Source: Paulinella micropora
Lineage: Eukaryota > Cercozoa > Imbricatea > Euglyphida
DNA length: 64,000 bases
Reading direction: 5' to 3'
NCBI GenBank assembly: GCA_009731375.1
Contig: BJOX01000166.1
Span: 116,703 to 180,702, forward strand
Shown here: positions 53,460 to 64,000 of the stretch, one piece after another
Position numbering within the stretch: position 1 is the stretch's first letter
How the letters are laid out: every line of letters begins with the position of its first letter
Notes under the pieces: model-generated
Seen by the model: the letters and a program-made list of their open reading frames with translations, nothing else
Told to the model about the DNA's origin: nothing
The model's database searches: none
Made by a program: the position numbers and the translations under genes

Positions 53460-54949
53460 AAAATCTTGCAGGGTGGCACACCACATTTTTTTCACTGGCC
53501 GGCCGGTCCATAACATTTTTTTCAGAGAATAATCTCGTCATACCCCATCTCCTCTTCCTCTCCTCGCTCTTCCTCTCCTCTTCGAACTCTACTTATTCTA
53601 CTTTAATGAAAGCGTAATTGTAAAGAGAGTAAAGTAGTACTTAAAGTCAGAACTAAGTCTGTCAAAACTCACTCTACTCTTACTCATACTTCTCTTTCAT
53701 CGTCTCCCTCTCCTTCCCCTTCCCCTTCCCCTTCCTTCCCTTTCCCCTTCTCTTCCCTTCTCTTCCCTTCTCTTCTCTTCTCTTCTCTTCTCTCCTCTTC
53801 TCTCCTCTTCTCTCCAGTCTCTCTTCTCTCCTCTCCTCTCCTCTCCTCTAGATCTCTACTCTACTCTACTCTACTCTACTCTACTCTACTCTACTCTACT
53901 CTTCTCGCTTCTCCTCTCCTCTCTACTCTACTCTCTACTCTACTCTCTATGTTACTCTTACTCTTACTCTTACTCTTACTCTTACTCTTACACTTACTCT
54001 TACTATTACTCTTACTCTTACTCTTACTCTTACTCTTACTCTTACTCTTATCTTACTCGTACTCTTACTCTTACTCTTACTCTTACTCTTACTCTTACTC
54101 ATACTCATGCTCATACTCATGCTCATACTCATACTCATACTCATACTCATACTCATACTCATACTTATACTCATACTAGTCATATACTCATATACTCATA
54201 AACATGCTCATACTCACTCATACTCATACATACTCATACTCATACTCATACTCATACTCATACTCATACTCATACTCATACTCAAACTCATACTCATACT
54301 CATACTCATACTCATACTCATACTCATTCTCATATACTCATATACTCATATACTCATACTCATATACTCATATACTCATATACTCATATACTCATACTCA
54401 TACTCATACTCATACTCATACTCATACTCATACTTATACTCATATACTCATATACTCATATACTCATATACTCATATACTCATATACTCATATACTCATG
54501 TACTCAGGTACTCATATACTCATATACTCATATACTCATATACTCATATATACTCATATATACTCATATACTCATATACTCATATACTCATATACTCATA
54601 CTCCTATACTCATATACTCATATACTCATATACTCATACTCATACTCATACTCATACTCATACTCATACTCATATACTCATATGAGTATGAGTATGAGTG
54701 TATGAGTGTATGAGTGTATGAGTGAGTATCATACTCATACTCATACTCATACTCATACTCATACTCACTCATACTCATACATACATACATACATACATAC
54801 ATACATACATACAATGTACATGCATATATGCATGCATACATACATGCATACATACATACATACATATACATACATACATACATGCATACATACATGCATA
54901 CATAAATACATACATACATACATAAAGACATACATACAGACATACAGAC

Positions 54950-55018
<69 letters not shown>

Positions 55019-56085
55019 CCTATCTATCTAACTATCTATCTTTCTACCTATCTATTTAGTATCTCCCACAGCCAGGTATGCCGGTGCAGGCTCCGGAGCG
55101 AGCGAAGCGAGCGTATGTATCCATCCATCCATTCCATCCATTCCATCCATTCTATCTCTATCTTTTATCTATCTTTTATCTATCTTTATCCATCTCTATC
55201 TCTCTATCTTTCTATCTCTCTCTATCTATCTATCTATTTGTGTATTAGATTTCAACAACGTAATAACTTAATGGATTTAGCATTCACATCCTGACTAATA
55301 AAATTATATGTATTTCTGTTTGTCAATTAATTATGATCATTCAAGTTAGGAAAAGTATATAAGTATACTAATATTTTTAAATGTTCTGCAGAATTTATTT
55401 ATTTATTTATTTATTTATTTTAAGTATTAAATTTTTTGAAAATTAAATCATAATCTCATATTAATATTTGATAAATATATCACTTTCCCCTGTTCTACTT
55501 CCCTCTTTTGATTCTCTTCTTATTTTTCTTCTCTTTTATTTATTTATTTAATAATCACTTTTTTCTTTTCTTTTTTACGCTTCCTTTAGTTTTCCACCGC
55601 TTTTGTATCTCTGTGATACCTCTTCCACTTTCCATTCTATGTCTTCTGCGGTTCTGCTTCTCACTCAGGCTCTACTAGTATCAAGTGATATTGTACTATT
55701 TTATTAAAACTGTGTTTGCGTAAATAAAGTAAAAATATTAATATCTTCGACGTGTGCTTTCTTCCTACTGTCCTAGGCATAGGCATCATGGGCTTAGCTA
55801 GGCTAGCTAGCTAAATTTAAATTTTGTACATATTATTAATAACTATTATACTATTACAATATTATAATTAATTTTAAAATATAATAATAAACTAGCTATT
55901 GTCACAGCTATAGATTATAGCTAGATATTAATATATAAATAACTCAGAGTCCGAAGTTGTAACGTTAAGGTTTTCGTTTTAATATTATACTATGATTCAA
56001 GAGAGTCGCGTTTTAACAAGTTCGCGCTAGTGTATACCTCATCCTCGCAAACCAATAGGCGGATTCTGCTGATGCTAGGTCACTG
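53460..56085 (+). repeat. Composite microsatellite repeat, copy 2 (uninterrupted)
   Basis: Same order as copy 1: leader (53500-53700), CT-rich, CTACT, CTTACT, CATACT, CATATACT, CATACT, CATACA, TCTA, unique box (55055-55110), TCCA/TCTA and unique tail (55235 onward). It then continues without a break into the segment that in copy 1 lies inverted at 21500-22005. It lacks the 400-bp insertion of copy 1 and shows the pre-inversion arrangement. Confidence 0.85.
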
Positions 56086-56098
56086 CCACGGTTATATA

Positions 56099-56370
56099 TA
56101 TTAGCTCAGTGAAGGCGAGTAAGAAAAACAGTTAAAAGACCAGGACAGAATTGGCATTCAGACAGATCCGGCTAGACGAAAACTAATCATAACCTTTTTA
56201 TTAATATTGTAGGCATCACCCCCCGGATAGCCGGTAAAAAATACCCTTTTTCTGGTGTCAGGTGCACCTAGTTTTTTCCCATTATTTCAATATCGTTTGG
56301 CCGGATTTGACCTAATGCCATTTTAACCTTGGTCTGTTGCCGTTTTCTTTTCGGCTTCACTGAGCTAATA
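56099..56370. mobile_element. Small TIR element (MITE-like), about 272 bp
   Basis: Left end TATTAGCTCAGTGAAGGCGA and right end, in reverse complement, TATTAGCTCAGTGAAGCCGA; similarity continues for about 30 bases. Both sides are flanked by TA, as in Tc1/mariner-type insertion. No coding capacity. Confidence 0.6.
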
Positions 56371-57296
56371 TAACGAGACATCATTCTCTTTTGGGGATTT
56401 GTGTCTGGTTGTATTACCGACTTTTTATTGAGCTATCTTCGGGGATTGTAACATTGGAGTCACCAGCACAAGGCTGATTTCTTTTCTGGCTTGTTTTTGG
56501 CACAGCAGAAAGAAAAATTGGACAGACCTATCTCTTATGAGTAGGTGTTCCAAAAAACAAATACTCCAGCACATCCCCACACAGCTCTTTTTGCAAAACT
56601 AGACGTCTAGGCGTTTGTGAGTAGGTGTCTCAGTACCCTCTCCACAGCCTGTATCTGTGTCCTCACAAGGAGGACAGACACCAGACCTCGTAGCTGTTCT
56701 TTTGTTCTCTCTTGAGACAGAGACAGAGTAGGTCAACAGACGTACAAACAAACACTCACAGTTACAAACAAACGTAAAACATCGTCCACTATTAAAGTAT
56801 GAAAACGATGTTTGAGAATATAGATTCAACAAGTTGAATCCATAGCGAGAGTGCGTTGAAGGACACGAGCGTAGTACTCTACCTTTCAAGTCTGTGCACT
56901 TTGTTGCCTCTCAAACCACACACATCAGAGTATTTTTGCAAATCTCTGACTGTCTTTCGACAATAGGTCTGAACAAGTGTCAGACGACAAGTCGACTTCT
57001 CAAGGAGTGCTTCTCTAGCCTCTTTGACATTATCTGTACATAGGTCCTCGTACCTCATAACAGATACAACAACAAAAAGAGAAAAAGAAAAGAGGAGTGG
57101 AGAAGGAGATCAAATTTTCAGAGAAAGTCGTACAGATTACTTCTTTCTCACAAAAAAAAAACACATAAGACATAGAGGTGAGACGCTCTCTCTCTATACT
57201 GTCTTTTCGTTTTTTCTCTCTATTCGTTCCTCATAGACGAACAGAGCAATTACTGGGTAGAAACAACTCTGTCTCATCCGTATTCCTTCAGAGACA
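56371..57296 (+). other. Upstream region of gypsy 2 (leader, perhaps LTR)
   Basis: No ORF is supported. It should contain the 5' LTR and primer binding site of gypsy 2, but the second LTR is outside the window so the borders cannot be set. A hairpin GATTCAACAAGTTGAATC lies at 56823-56840, preceded by CGATGTTTGAGAAT. Confidence 0.45.
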
Positions 57297-59810
57297 ATGT
57301 CTACTAGGTCTGAAGACTGGCAGGAAGGAGGGGGGGAGAGTGAGCGAACCCCAGGAAACGAAGAGGAGTTCGTTGACCCTCATGCAGAAGGAGGAGATCT
57401 GGCACCTTCCTTTGACACAGGAGGAGCAGAGAATCAATTTTTTACTGCGCCTTCCTTTGACACAGGAGGAGCAGAGGAAGTCGAGGAGGAGCAGAAGGGA
57501 GGAGAGGAAGCGAGGTTTGTGGCCGAATATGGCAAACTAAGTAAGAAGGAGTTTGAGGAGAAGAAAGGGAAGGATGAGGCCTATAAATGGCTATACATTC
57601 CCCAAGAAATGCGATGGGGACAACCCTTGAAGAAGGAGGACATCTGTTACCCTCTCCCAAGGCAAGCTCTGCCTCTCGCAGAATTCCTCAGAGACGACGG
57701 TGCACAGTTACAGGTGCAACATGTCTCATTTGGGGACAATATGTCTTTACTGGAGCTACTCGACCTCTCATGGACAGTGTTTGAGTGTGTTACACTCTTT
57801 GAGTACCAGACTGGAAAGACTGTGCTGCCATGGAACACAAGAGCACTGGCTAGGTTGCTCGATCCTGGTCAGGACATTGATTCAATAAAGAGAGTGGAAA
57901 AGGAGTTTAAGTTCAGGAATCCAAAAGGACAGATCAATGTCATGGATGTGTCTCTGAAACTTATGGAGGCCAAGTTAGTGGACCTGGGTAAACTCCAACA
58001 CACCCAGTTTGGCAGGGACCTTCACCCGGCCCTGAGGGAAATAGAAGGCGAAGCTGGAGGGGTGACGAGGATGAAGAAGCTGCATGCGGCCTTGGTGAAG
58101 GATGACGCATGGAAGAGGTGGGTCTTCACGAAGGATCATACGATCTTGGAGGGGACGGCCGCACCACCCCCCACCAATAAAGCGGGAGAGAAGGAGTTGG
58201 CGGAGAAGGCCTTGTTCCTTCGGAAGGCAGCTGAGATCCTGTCTTTTTTTCATCATGCCCAAGAGCTGTATATCAAAGAGCTAGCGGCTGAGAAAGAAAA
58301 GAAGGAGATGGAGGCAAAGATTGCATTAGCCAAGGCGGCGGGAACAAAGGGACCGAAATATTCCTCTGGATCTTATATGGCTCCCTCGGGCCGCTCCGCC
58401 CCGTCAGCCCACACAGCCCCTTCGGCCCCTGCGACTAGCTCAGCGCCTACCACTGTCATTGTCAACAGTAATGACAAAAAGGACAGACAGGCTATCATAC
58501 AGGCCTTCCAAAAATATACAAAGTCCGATGCCACTGCTCTGACGCTGTATGCAGAGACAGCGAGTCAGAAGGACACGGATGCGAACCTTCGAGACAAGCT
58601 CAGAAGAATTGATGCTTGTATGAAGCAGCATCCAACGGACGAAACACAGGAGTATGAGGCGTTGTACACCTTGTTGGACCCATCAATCATCACACAAGGG
58701 TTTGATGTTGGGGAGTACAAGGCGATGAGAGCGGTAGAGGTGGCGGCTAGGAGAGCAGCCTCAGACCTGCAATGCACGGTGCCAGTTGCCGTCCTCTTGC
58801 AATACTTTAAAACTCATGGGTATCAGCACCTGTGCACTGGTACTTTGATTGGGTTTGAGATTTTTCAAGAGGTGAACGAAGGGCTGGGCATTGGCACGAG
58901 GTTGGCAGCGATCCTCACTGAGGTCAGCGCCAAGTACGGGCTCTTTTATAGCCGGAAGTCTATCATTTTGTACTTCCTGAGTGCTTTGTGTACACGACAC
59001 CCGAGCAAGCTCGCAAGGATCATACAGTCCTGTCCGACCTTCACGGCGGTGAAGACGGCGGATTTTTTAGAAACGAATATATACGAGAGGACTGTAGCGG
59101 CTACTCCACCGGGCGACCTGTTCAAGGAGGTGCTCGACGCGTGTTCCGACTTGGACACGGCCACCGAGTCATTCTCCAGTGCCGCGACACAGGGGGTTGG
59201 AGGTGCTCAAGCAGCACATGCAACTCGAACGGCAGGTCTCAAGAGGGGGAGAGATGATGAGCCGACGCCGTGCTACCGCTATTTTTCATACATGGCGTGT
59301 AAGCATGAGGCACAGAAAGGAGTAGGCAATGGCCATTTCAGCCACGGCTCTCTTGATGATAGGCAGCGAAATCTTTTCCTTAGAGAGCTCGAAGGCATGA
59401 AAAAGACCATGTACGCCATGTACAAGAAGGAGTTGGAGGAGGGGAGGTGGAATGCGAATATGGTCTCGGATGCGGAGTTCCGGGAGGCCATCATTTACTT
59501 CCTTGACAGAATGAAGAGAAGGGAGAAGAGAGAGACATCGGGCCGATCAAAGGCGCCGACTAGAGGAGGAGGAGAGACGAGAGGATCGTCACGAGGGTCC
59601 CGAGGGACACCAAGAGGGGCGGCACCACGAGGACGAGGCTTTCGTGGAAGGGGAGGACGGACCCCAGCGCGCCCTCCCAGAGGACACGGATACTGGAATT
59701 ATAGCACCAGTTCCAGCTCCAACTACCCCCAGCAAGCTTATACCGCTACGGAGGGGGGACGTCAAGACGAAGACACCGGCTCAGGTGAGCGTGTTGTCGT
59801 CGTAGACTGA
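57297..59810 (+). CDS. Gypsy 2 Gag (837 codons)
   Basis: Acidic N-terminus with a repeated APSFDTGGAE unit (57397-57480), then a helical body (SLLELLDLSWTVFECVTLFEY) and an Ala/Glu/Lys coiled coil (EKALFLRKAAEIL...KEKKEMEAKI). There is a Ser/Ala/Pro linker near 58375-58440 and a second helical domain. Near residues 658-683 a CCCH-like finger reads PCYRYFSYMACKHE...GHFSHG, with His in place of one Cys. The C-terminus is an RGG-box tail (GRGFRGRGGRTP). It is the particle protein and RNA binder. It ends in TGA, after which the same frame stays open. Confidence 0.75.
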   Translation: MSTRSEDWQEGGGESERTPGNEEEFVDPHAEGGDLAPSFDTGGAENQFFTAPSFDTGGAEEVEEEQKGGEEARFVAEYGKLSKKEFEEKKGKDEAYKWLYIPQEMRWGQPLKKEDICYPLPRQALPLAEFLRDDGAQLQVQHVSFGDNMSLLELLDLSWTVFECVTLFEYQTGKTVLPWNTRALARLLDPGQDIDSIKRVEKEFKFRNPKGQINVMDVSLKLMEAKLVDLGKLQHTQFGRDLHPALREIEGEAGGVTRMKKLHAALVKDDAWKRWVFTKDHTILEGTAAPPPTNKAGEKELAEKALFLRKAAEILSFFHHAQELYIKELAAEKEKKEMEAKIALAKAAGTKGPKYSSGSYMAPSGRSAPSAHTAPSAPATSSAPTTVIVNSNDKKDRQAIIQAFQKYTKSDATALTLYAETASQKDTDANLRDKLRRIDACMKQHPTDETQEYEALYTLLDPSIITQGFDVGEYKAMRAVEVAARRAASDLQCTVPVAVLLQYFKTHGYQHLCTGTLIGFEIFQEVNEGLGIGTRLAAILTEVSAKYGLFYSRKSIILYFLSALCTRHPSKLARIIQSCPTFTAVKTADFLETNIYERTVAATPPGDLFKEVLDACSDLDTATESFSSAATQGVGGAQAAHATRTAGLKRGRDDEPTPCYRYFSYMACKHEAQKGVGNGHFSHGSLDDRQRNLFLRELEGMKKTMYAMYKKELEEGRWNANMVSDAEFREAIIYFLDRMKRREKRETSGRSKAPTRGGGETRGSSRGSRGTPRGAAPRGRGFRGRGGRTPARPPRGHGYWNYSTSSSSNYPQQAYTATEGGRQDEDTGSGERVVVVD

Positions 59811-60239
59811 CGGGAGGAGAAGAGAGAGGAAAAGAAGAGAGAGAAGGAGATAAAAACTGTTCTTTTTAATCCGACAGTCACAGTTATGCCTACTGTTGAT
59901 GAACAGGATACGAACGGTTCCGTTCCTCCCAGACGTGAAGGTGAAGGCACACAGCCTCACAAGCCTCAAGGTAAGCACTTGCTAGTTCATCCTTCGAGAG
60001 CTAATATGATAAATGATGCGAATAGGAAGGCGAAGAAGGCGATGGAGGAGAGGAAGCCGAAACCAAAGGCTAGGTCTTCTCCTACGAAGAAGCAGCGGAC
60101 CGTACCCCCGCCAAAGGACTCAATAGTCTCTGCTATAGACACGAGTACACTCGGTGTACCGGACTCTGTCCAAAAGACACTCGAGATACCGGAAGCCCCG
60201 GAGACTCAAGAAGTTAAGTTGGCGGAAAAGGGGGGATAA
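59811..60239 (+). CDS. Gypsy 2 linker region between Gag and protease
   Basis: In frame with Gag and Pol. Highly charged start (REEKREEKKREKE), then a basic Pro/Ser-rich stretch (KPKARSSPTKKQRTVPPPK). It ends in TAA at 60237-60239. No domain is recognised. As a stand-alone ORF it would start at ATG 59886. Confidence 0.5.
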   Translation, partial: REEKREEKKREKEIKTVLFNPTVTVMPTVDEQDTNGSVPPRREGEGTQPHKPQGKHLLVHPSRANMINDANRKAKKAMEERKPKPKARSSPTKKQRTVPPPKDSIVSAIDTSTLGVPDSVQKTLEIPEAPETQEVKLAEKGG

Positions 60240-60866
60240 CGAGAAGAGGACAAGGAACTTGAGCTTAGACTCAAAACCCTAGAACGAAAAATTCATGTGC
60301 TAGCGGCTAGTTTACATAGACCAGACGCGCTATGCTACACTGACCTCTTTTGTGAAACTTTACAAACCACATTAAAAGTTGGTAATGATACGATGGCGAA
60401 TATTAATATTGTCGGCCAGAAGTTTTTGAATAGTCACCGGACATGGGTGGACAAAAACATTAGAAAAACAAAGGGGACCCTAAAAGGGGTAGGCAGCCGT
60501 ACGGAAATTACGGGCATCGTCACATTAATTTTCAAATTGAAATCCGGTCGAGTATATCGTGCGGACCTCTATGTTGTCCCCGATTACCACGGTTCAATCC
60601 TGCTGTCGTATGACCAATTGGCTACGATGGGGGCTGTGATCGATTGCGCCGCACGGCGAGTAATGATTTATGGAGTGAAGAATGGAGAGGAGGAGGATAT
60701 TAATCCGATGACTGCTACTGACTCATACGAGGCTTTTGAGCTGAGTCTAGCAACGGAGAGGAAAAAGTTGGCCTTCGTACATGAGGCAACTGAAGCCTAT
60801 GTACACGCCTATGTCACAGTGCCGGAGGAACTGTCCTGGACCGACAATTGGGAGACGGAGATGTAG
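60240..60866 (+). CDS. Gypsy 2 aspartic protease-like domain with non-canonical active site
   Basis: After a Glu/Lys/Leu helix (DKELELRLKTLERKI), the segment VGNDTMANINIVGQKFL sits where retropepsins have DTGA..NII. The Asp-Thr remain but Gly is Met. Later strands (GIVTLIFKLKSG, ADLYVVPDYHGSILLSYDQL) match the fold, including the ILL.YD element. It would cut the polyprotein. Met in place of the active-site Gly makes activity doubtful. It ends in TAG. Confidence 0.6.
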   Translation, partial: REEDKELELRLKTLERKIHVLAASLHRPDALCYTDLFCETLQTTLKVGNDTMANINIVGQKFLNSHRTWVDKNIRKTKGTLKGVGSRTEITGIVTLIFKLKSGRVYRADLYVVPDYHGSILLSYDQLATMGAVIDCAARRVMIYGVKNGEEEDINPMTATDSYEAFELSLATERKKLAFVHEATEAYVHAYVTVPEELSWTDNWETEM

Positions 60867-63800
60867 GCGTATACGGTTACGATTCCCGCATGGGACAGAA
60901 AGTCTATTGATGACTTAGTCGTAGCGCGTAATGAGGAGATAATATGTGTTGCGAAACAGTGCCCGTCGTTGGCCAGATTCGCAGAAGGTGGCGGGGCAGA
61001 TGTCCATATTACTAATGGCTACTGTTACCATGCGAAGGTGTCAGATGAGAAGAGAGAGGCGTTTGTGCCAAGGAGGAAGGGGCGTATCCCCGATACTCCA
61101 GCGGATGACATTAAAACTTTTATCACGAACTTTTGGGGCGATGTGCCTACCTGGCCGCGCTCATTAACTGAAGTGAAAAAGTGTCTACGGACTCTATTTG
61201 AGAGTAACAAGCCGTATACTGTCATTCTGCCATACAATGAGAAGGCGATCTGGGCACAGGAGATAAGGGACCGGCTTATTGATCATCCTATACCTGTTCC
61301 TTCTCGCAAGCAACAGTTAGTGGTGGCTTGTCGACTCGGGTCTCGGGAGCAGAGCAGTGCATACAAGCAAAAGCTCAGAGCCCAGGACAAGTTGAAATTG
61401 ATACCTCAAGCTTTCACATGCTTTGATGGTTTCTACACCCGTAAGGCTCCGATACAATACGCGAACCTTATTGATATGCTTGTCGGGCTGGGTCATGATG
61501 ATGAGCCGGACACAGTCACGTATGAAAGAACGGGACTAGACGATTTGTCCGAGGAAGATTTGAGTTTGGAGGAGGACTTAGCGCCCCTCAAGGAGCATAA
61601 GAAGATGTCGGAGGAAGATTTCCAAGCGGCGGCGCGGAAAATTTTAGAAGAAGGAGTGGGTTCGGAGAGAGAGAAGGCGTTTCTCAAAGCTAAGATGGAG
61701 GCGTACAGAGAAATTTTCGACCCTCCTCGGGCAGGTGGTGTAAAGTCGGATGACTTCACTGCTGTCATTTACAAGATACCGGGTGCGGAGCCATCTCCGG
61801 CACCACGGAGGGCAAATTTGAGCATACATGAGGCAAAAATAGCGGAGGAGAATGTGAGACAGTTGCTCGATGAGGACTTTATTGAGAGATCTACATCTCC
61901 AATTGTCTCTCAACCGAAAATCGTCCCTAAGCCAGGAGGAGAATGGCGCTTGACGATCAATTATGCCCGTGTGAATAAGGTGCTAGAGGAAGAGAGAAAT
62001 CCTCTGCCGACCTTAGAAGAAGGCAGAAGGGTGCTGCGGAATGCTAAATTCTATTCGGTCATTGACCTTAAGAACGGCTTCTGGCAGATACCACTGGACG
62101 AGAAATCCAGATAACTGACTGCATTCGTGGTTGGTATGGAAATATACCAGTGGAAGGTGCTTCCGATGGGACTCAAACAGGCCCCGGGGCTCTTTCAGAA
62201 GGCGATGCAGAAGATGTTGAGCGGTCAATATGACGACCAGTCGGAGGATGGTTTTATGAGAAGGAGAGGACAGAAGGCGGGAGAATATGCATTTTGTTAC
62301 ATCGATGACATCATCGTATACTCTAACACAATGGAAGAGCATATCGATCACTTGTCAGATGTCTTCAGGCGCATCGGAGCATTTGGCCTGAAATGCAACC
62401 TAAAGAAATGTCAGCTTGCCAGGACAAGTGTGACGTATTTGGGTTACGAGATTTCTCATAATAGGGTCTCGATATCGCGCGAGAAGAGGGAGGAGATCAT
62501 GAGTAGACAGTTGCCAAAGAATCGCACAGAGTTACACTCTTTTCTTGCGATGGCACAGTACTACAGCCAGTTCATACCCGATTGGGGTGCAACTCGGGCT
62601 AAGCTGGAGAAGATGATTGATTTTGGAGACTTTGAGAAGTGGGATGAGGAGGCTTTGCAGGCGTTTAATACGCTCAAAGATATCATTTATAAAGATCCCA
62701 AGGACGGCGGATTAGTACTTATGATGCCCGACTTTACGAAACCGTTCGTAGTCGACACGGATGCATCTAAGTTTGCGATTGGCGCGGTGCTGCAACAGGA
62801 AGATGAGGAGAAAAAGTTGCGCCCGATCATGTTTATTAGTAGAAAGCTGTGTGCGGCGGAGCGAAATTACTGCACGCGACAGAGGGAGGCGTTGGCAGTA
62901 GTATGGGCTCTCAAGAGGCTCAGAGAATACTTGTGGGGAGGACCTCTATTCACGGTTAGGACCGATCATCACAACCTTCTTTGGTTGATGAATCATGAAC
63001 AAACCGGCCGTTTGGCGCGGTGGCAAGCTTTCTTGTCATGTTTCAATTTCACGATGGTCTACTTACCGGGAAAGCGAAACGTAGTCGCTGATAGCCTTTC
63101 CAGGCTAGAGTTTCAGTCGGAGGTGTCGGCTCTCGTATCATCAGTGGAGATGATGGACCTGTCCACGGACAAGGTATACGAGGTGAGCCACATAGAGGCG
63201 ATGCAGATGGCAAGAGGCGTTCGTTATGACCGCACGGGTCTACGATATAGTCCTCAAGGCCCGGAGCATGGCATATGCTGTGAGGCGCATGTTCTCGAAG
63301 ACGCTGAGTGGTCTTATGAGGCATACGAGAACGCGAAGGCGAATATAAAAGAAGAGGAGGAGACGACTGAGGTCTGTACTGAACCTCCACAGGAAAATCG
63401 AAGCGAGCTTGATGAAGACCCGGAAAGGGTAGGAGTAAGGTTGGAGGACGGTACTATTCATATCGCCTCGCCTACCGCGTGGAGGCAGCAACAGGCGACG
63501 GATCCGGAGTTCAAGGAGCTCATAACGTTATACAAGAACCCTAATGAGCTTAAAAAGACTCCACAGATCAAAGATCAGATGAAGGAGATGGCGTGGAGAG
63601 ATGGGCTATTGTGGTACAAGGGCCAGCATGGCAAATTTGCATCACAGCCTGACAAATGGACTCTCTGGGTACCAGAGAAGTTGAGGCGCTTTATATATGT
63701 CGCAGCCCATAACTGCCCCTTACTGGCACATCCGGGTCGACAAAGAACTCATTGGTTCATAGCGAGGCGATTTTGGTGGAAAGGGATGAAGGAGGAGATA

Positions 63801-64000
63801 GACAGGGAAGTGGAAGCATGCATTTCATGCAAAACCACAAAGACACCGCTGAAGGCAAATTTCGGCCTGATCGGTACATTCCCGTTACACGCCGGGATGT
63901 TTGAATTCTTACACATCGATCATGTGGGACCTTTCCCCGAATCGGCAGAAGGGTACAGATACCTTCTTACCGCAATAGATCGAGCCACCAATTATGTCTG
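60867..64000 (+). pseudogene. Gypsy 2 Pol: RT, RNase H and start of integrase; one TAA inside RT
   Basis: RT: PKIVPKPGGEWRLTINYARVN, YSVIDLKNGFWQIPL (motif A), then TAA at 62112-62114, and WKVLPMGLKQAPGLFQ, FCYIDDIIVYS (YIDD at about 62302) and LGYEI. RNase H: FVVDTDASKFAIGAVL, TRQREALAVVWALKRL and VRTDHHNLLWL. Integrase: HNCPLLAHPGRQRTH ... CISCK (HHCC), then the first catalytic Asp in FLHIDHVGPF near 63918. The frame runs open off the window end. Apart from the TAA the catalytic residues are intact, so the copy is young or selectively kept. Confidence 0.85.

Larger units (their letters stand above)
57297..64000 (+). mobile_element. Gypsy element 2 (Ty3/gypsy), 5' part, cut by the window edge
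   Basis: Gag, linker, protease, RT, RNase H and the start of integrase lie in one single reading frame from 57297 to 64000, with no frameshift. The frame is broken only by TGA (59808), TAA (60237), TAG (60864) and TAA (62112). Three of these are at domain borders. Confidence 0.85.

Overview
The window is repeat-dominated nuclear DNA from a eukaryote that I cannot name. It has a spliced glycosyltransferase-like gene with GT...AG intron borders, a LINE, two Ty3/gypsy-type LTR retrotransposons, kilobases of microsatellite, and assembly gaps (N runs at 3386-3395, 3962-3971, 7358-8102, 8394-8481, 8647-8656, 8869-8878 and 20599-20608). No bacterial-type operon, rRNA, tRNA or CRISPR array was seen.

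Layout. 1-3.4 kb: a decayed unrecognised coding stretch (+) and a glycosyltransferase family 25-like gene (-). 3.4-9.6 kb: microsatellites and gaps, with a small duplicated exon-like segment. 9.6-15.1 kb: a LINE (-) with ORF1, an APE-type endonuclease, a reverse transcriptase and a small internal inversion. 15.2-17.8 kb: a composite repeat of ordered microsatellites, with a second copy at 53.4-56.1 kb. 17.8-52.8 kb: gypsy element 1, cut by a 4.25-kb inversion, so its integrase half and 3' LTR lie on + (17.77-21.23 kb) while RT-RNase H, an unusual 1,394-codon extra ORF, protease and Gag lie on - (22.0-31.6 kb). 56.1-56.4 kb: a small TIR element. 57.3-64 kb: gypsy element 2 (+), cut by the window edge.

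The centrepiece is 32520-52753, a complete 20.2-kb endogenous DNA virus of the Polinton-like virus/Maverick class, inserted in the 5' LTR of gypsy 1. It has terminal inverted repeats of about 330 bp and an 8-bp target duplication (TAACGGAA). It encodes a protein-primed family B DNA polymerase, an RVE-type integrase, a major capsid protein, a penton-like minor capsid protein, an adenain-type cysteine protease, an FtsK/HerA-type packaging ATPase, a phage-like fibre ending in a peptidase-S74 chaperone, and several small unknown genes. Replication-side genes lie mostly on the left on +, and the morphogenesis module lies on - from 37.8 to 49.4 kb. Six intergenic regions carry paired long hairpins of one shared design.

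Two themes run through the window. First, LINE, gypsy 1 and the viral polymerase each contain an internal inversion that restores a sensible gene when mentally flipped, with very short homologies at the breakpoints. Second, many genes are open in one frame apart from TAG, TAA or TGA codons, often where glutamine or tryptophan would fit. This suggests transition-biased decay, readthrough or codon reassignment, which cannot be separated from sequence alone. The viral element looks partly decayed: capsid and ATPase genes are intact, while polymerase, fibre and protease carry frameshifts that often fall in homopolymers and may in part be sequencing errors.
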